A DNA stretch of 44,589 bases from Streptomyces albogriseolus (lineage in GTDB: Bacteria > Actinomycetota > Actinomycetes > Streptomycetales > Streptomycetaceae): assembly GCA_014650475.1 (NCBI GenBank), contig BMVA01000032.1:1-44589 (forward strand), written 5' to 3'. Position 1 is the first letter of the stretch; every line of letters starts with the position of its first letter. The translations under genes were made by a program, and so were the position numbers. Positions 42,155-44,589 of the stretch are shown one piece after another. The notes below the pieces were generated by a model. That model made no database searches, was not told the DNA's origin, and saw only the letters and a program-made list of their open reading frames with translations.

Positions 42155-42442
42155 GGCCCGCCCTCACCCCCTCCCGGCGCCTGACGCAGTCCTGGCTTGC
42201 CCATGCCCCCACTGTGGCACCCGCCACCGACATCGCAATGCCGGTGGGCCAAGTGCCGGAACGCTTGCGCGGCACCCTAGTTGGGGCCTCGGCCCCCGTC
42301 AGCCGGATAGCACATCGCTCACTCGATGGAATGGCTTTGGGGAGAGGTGGTCGACGGACGGCAAGGGTCAGGCCCCGGATCCTGGAGGGATCCGGGGCCT
42401 GTGAGAAGACCTGTGAGAAGGGGGAAGCGCCGTGCGTGCCGC
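42155..42442. other. Non-coding gap upstream of the M48-like gene, with the purD terminator
   Basis: No gene is supported. A degenerate inverted pair (gtggcacccgccac, 42216-42229) and a direct repeat ctgtgagaag around 42400-42420 are seen besides the terminator at 42369-42401. Confidence 0.4.
42369..42401 (-). terminator. purD terminator
   Basis: A 14-bp perfect stem caggccccggatcc (42369-42382) against 42388-42401, with a 5-base loop, about 40 bases past the purD stop. Confidence 0.8.
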
Positions 42443-43696
42443 TCAGGCGCCCTGCGCCGCCTTCCGCGCGATGTCCGTGCGGTGCTGGGAGCCGTCGAGG
42501 CGGATGCGGGCCACGGCACGGTAGGCGCGGTCGCGGGCCTCGGTGAGGTCCTTGCCGGTCGCCGTCACGGACAGCACGCGCCCGCCCGCGCTGACGACCG
42601 TGTCGCCCTCCCGCCGGGTCCCGGCGTGCAGGACGTACGCGTGCGGGGCGTCCTGGGCGGCGACCTCGTCGAGGCCGGTGATGGGGTCGCCGGTGCGCGG
42701 GGTGCCGGGGTAGTTGTGCGAGGCGACGACCACGGTGACCGCGGCGTCGTCGCTCCAGCGGACCGGCTCCAGGTGGGCGAGGTTGCCGGTGGCGGCGGCC
42801 ATCAGCAGGCCGGCCAGCGGGGTCTTCAGCCGGGCCAGCACCACCTGGGTCTCGGGGTCGCCGAACCGGGCGTTGAACTCGATCACGCGGACACCGCGCG
42901 AGGTGATCGCCAGACCGGCGTAGAGCAGACCGGAGAACGGCGTGCCGCGGCGGCGCATCTCGTCCACGGTCGGCTGCAGCACGGTCTCGACGACCTCGTC
43001 GACCAGCTTGGGGTCGGCCCAGGGCAGCGGGGAGTACGCCCCCATGCCGCCGGTGTTCGGGCCCTCGTCGCCGTCCAGCGCGCGCTTGAAGTCCTGGGCG
43101 GGCTGGAGGGGCACGACGGTCTCGCCGTCGGTGATCGCGAAGAGGGAGACCTCGGGGCCGTCGAGGAACTCCTCGACGACGACCCGGTCGCATCCGGCGG
43201 CGTGCGCGCGGGCCGCCTCGAGGTCGTCGGTCACGACGACGCCCTTGCCGGCCGCGAGCCCGTCGTCCTTCACGACGTACGGGGCGCCGAAGGCCTTGAG
43301 GGCCGCGTCGGCCTCGTCCGGGGTGGTGCACACGTAGGAGCGGGCGGTGGGCACGCCGGCCCCCGCCATGACGTCCTTCGCGAAGGCCTTGGAGCCCTCG
43401 AGCCGCGCGGCCTCCTTGGAGGGACCGAAGACGGGGATGCCCGCCTCGCGCACGGCGTCGGCGACCCCGGCGACCAGGGGCGCCTCGGGGCCGACCACCA
43501 CGAGGTCCGCGCCCAGCCGCACGGCCAGCGCGGACACGGCGGCGCCGTCGAGGGCGTCGACCTGGTGCAGCTCGGCGACCTCGGCGATGCCGGCGTTGCC
43601 GGGCGCGCAGTGCAGCGCGGTGACATCGGGGTCGAGGGACAGGGAGTGGCACAGGGCGTGTTCGCGGGCGCCGCTGCCGATGACGAGGACCTTCAC
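42443..43696 (-). CDS. purD: Phosphoribosylamine-glycine ligase (GAR synthetase)
   Basis: A 417-residue ATP-grasp enzyme that joins phosphoribosylamine and glycine, the second purine step. [56 protein letters not shown] and [12 protein letters not shown] are all intact. Length normal for bacterial PurD. It reads leftwards, 144 bases after dnaX, and is probably transcribed separately or with it. Confidence 0.98.
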   Translation of the reverse strand: MKVLVIGSGAREHALCHSLSLDPDVTALHCAPGNAGIAEVAELHQVDALDGAAVSALAVRLGADLVVVGPEAPLVAGVADAVREAGIPVFGPSKEAARLEGSKAFAKDVMAGAGVPTARSYVCTTPDEADAALKAFGAPYVVKDDGLAAGKGVVVTDDLEAARAHAAGCDRVVVEEFLDGPEVSLFAITDGETVVPLQPAQDFKRALDGDEGPNTGGMGAYSPLPWADPKLVDEVVETVLQPTVDEMRRRGTPFSGLLYAGLAITSRGVRVIEFNARFGDPETQVVLARLKTPLAGLLMAAATGNLAHLEPVRWSDDAAVTVVVASHNYPGTPRTGDPITGLDEVAAQDAPHAYVLHAGTRREGDTVVSAGGRVLSVTATGKDLTEARDRAYRAVARIRLDGSQHRTDIARKAAQGA

Positions 43697-43840
43697 GGGG
43701 GTCAGCCTAACGGCAGACGGGGGGCGTTCTTTGTGCGGGCTTCCGAACGGGTGGGGAGGGGGCGGTCGTGCGTTCCTCCAAACCGGCCGGTCACGGGGGT
43801 GCCGGCGCTGAGGCCCGGACGGCGGCGCCCTGCTCGTCCG

Positions 43841-44589
43841 CTACTCGTTCGTGAACTCCTCGACGACCGTCGCGCCCAGCTCGCGGACCAGGAGCTCCTG
43901 CCCGGAGAGGGCGGACTCGTCGAGGTCGGGGTCGTCGTCCTCCGGGATGTCGTCCTCGGGCGAGACCGGCGCGGGCGGCTCCGGGGCGGCGGGCCGGGAG
44001 GGGGCGGCCGGAGCGGGCGCCGAGGGAGCGGGGGACGGCGGTGTGGGGGCCGACGCCTGGGGGCTGGGGGGCCGACGGGTGTCGCCGGGACCGCCGCCGC
44101 CCGGTGCTCCGTAGCCGCTGCCGCCGCTGCGTCCGCCGGACGGGCCGCCCGCCGGGCCGGACGCGGCCGGGCCGCCACCGCCGGACGGGTCGACGACCGC
44201 CTCGATCTTCCACTGCACGTTGAACTGCTCGGTCAGCGCCTGACGCAGCACGTCCTCGCTGCCGCTGCTGACGAAGTTGTCGCGGGCGCCCGCGTTCACG
44301 AAGCCGAGCTGGAGGGTGGTGCCGTCGAAGCCGGTCACCTGGGCGTTCTGGCTGAGCAGGATCCAGGTGAAGCGGCGGCGGTTCTTGACCGTCTCCAGGA
44401 TGTTCGGCCAGAGCATGCGGGGGTCGAGGCCGCCGCCTCCGCCACCGGGCGGCGTGGCGGGCGTGGCGGGCGCGGGGGGTGCCGACGGGGTCGCGGAGGC
44501 CGCGGGGGCCGACGGGGCGGTGGGCTGCGGCGACTGGGCCCTGCTCGCGCCGCCGCCCGTGGGGGCGGCCGTGGGCCAGCCGCCGGGCC
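43841..44589 (-). CDS. dnaX: DNA polymerase III subunits gamma/tau, C-terminal part
   Basis: The frame is open to the right edge and ends at TAG 43841. It gives about 248 residues: a Pro/Ala/Gly-rich linker, then LDPRMLWPNILETVKNRRRFTW, the tau C-terminal domain that contacts the polymerase alpha subunit, then FVNAGARDNFVSSGSEDVLR, a second low-complexity Gly/Pro/Ser linker and an acidic end. DnaX is the clamp-loader motor; its ATPase part lies outside the window. Identification rests on the tau domain and on gene order next to purD. Confidence 0.85.
   Translation of the reverse strand, partial: PGGWPTAAPTGGGASRAQSPQPTAPSAPAASATPSAPPAPATPATPPGGGGGGLDPRMLWPNILETVKNRRRFTWILLSQNAQVTGFDGTTLQLGFVNAGARDNFVSSGSEDVLRQALTEQFNVQWKIEAVVDPSGGGGPAASGPAGGPSGGRSGGSGYGAPGGGGPGDTRRPPSPQASAPTPPSPAPSAPAPAAPSRPAAPEPPAPVSPEDDIPEDDDPDLDESALSGQELLVRELGATVVEEFTNE

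Noticed and set aside
39621-43652. A 1343-codon frame overlapping the DMFase-like, M48-like and purD genes
   Set aside because: Same strand but wrong frame relative to three well supported genes; Arg/Pro-rich composition typical of a frame-shifted shadow.

Overview
The window is high-GC actinobacterial DNA, almost certainly from a Streptomyces chromosome. The 68-residue product at 20079-20285 matches my memory of Streptomyces BldC along its whole length. It sits with hrpA, vdh, a DUF3073 gene, purM-purF, purSQL, an Lsr2 paralogue, purC, purD and dnaX in the order I remember for that genus.

Positions 1 to about 14965 look like an integrated mobile element of the actinomycete integrative and conjugative element (AICE) type. 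Its backbone reads leftwards, mostly with stop and start codons overlapping: small genes (10595-9782), a SpdB-like membrane protein, a zinc-binding protein, TraB (an FtsK-like DNA translocase), a second membrane protein, a primase-polymerase, a small Cys/His protein, a DUF3631 ATPase, an excisionase and a tyrosine integrase. The right end is a duplicated 3' half of a tRNA-Phe gene (about 14923-14965), read as attR. The left end and the intact tRNA lie outside the window. Two repeat clusters lie where such an element would need cis sites: eight CAGGGAG copies directly after traB (candidate transfer locus) and nine GTAGCGG copies between the DUF3631 gene and xis (candidate replication origin or operator).

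The element carries cargo at both ends. On the left is a toxin-antitoxin-like pair (PIN nuclease with an excisionase-like DNA-binding partner). On the right are two modules: a helix-turn-helix protein with an unrecognised C-terminal domain followed by a PP2C-like phosphatase, and an unrecognised protein followed by an XRE plus ImmA/IrrE (M78) metallopeptidase fusion. The rightward cargo looks less GC-rich than the backbone. The HTH/PP2C pair is the best candidate here for a poorly described system.

From 15060 rightwards the window is core chromosome: hrpA, tRNA-Asp, a small conserved gene, bldC, vdh and DUF3073; then purine biosynthesis genes (purM, purF, purL, purQ, purS, purC, purD) mixed with a lipoprotein, a maleylpyruvate-isomerase-like protein, an ArsR-like regulator with an M23 peptidase, lsrL, three tRNA-Gly genes, an ABC exporter with its two-component system, a dimethylformamidase-like protein, an apparently inactive M48-like membrane protein, and the 3' part of dnaX running off the right edge. 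Seven purine genes cover PRPP to SAICAR except the GAR transformylase and AIR carboxylation steps, which are not in the window.
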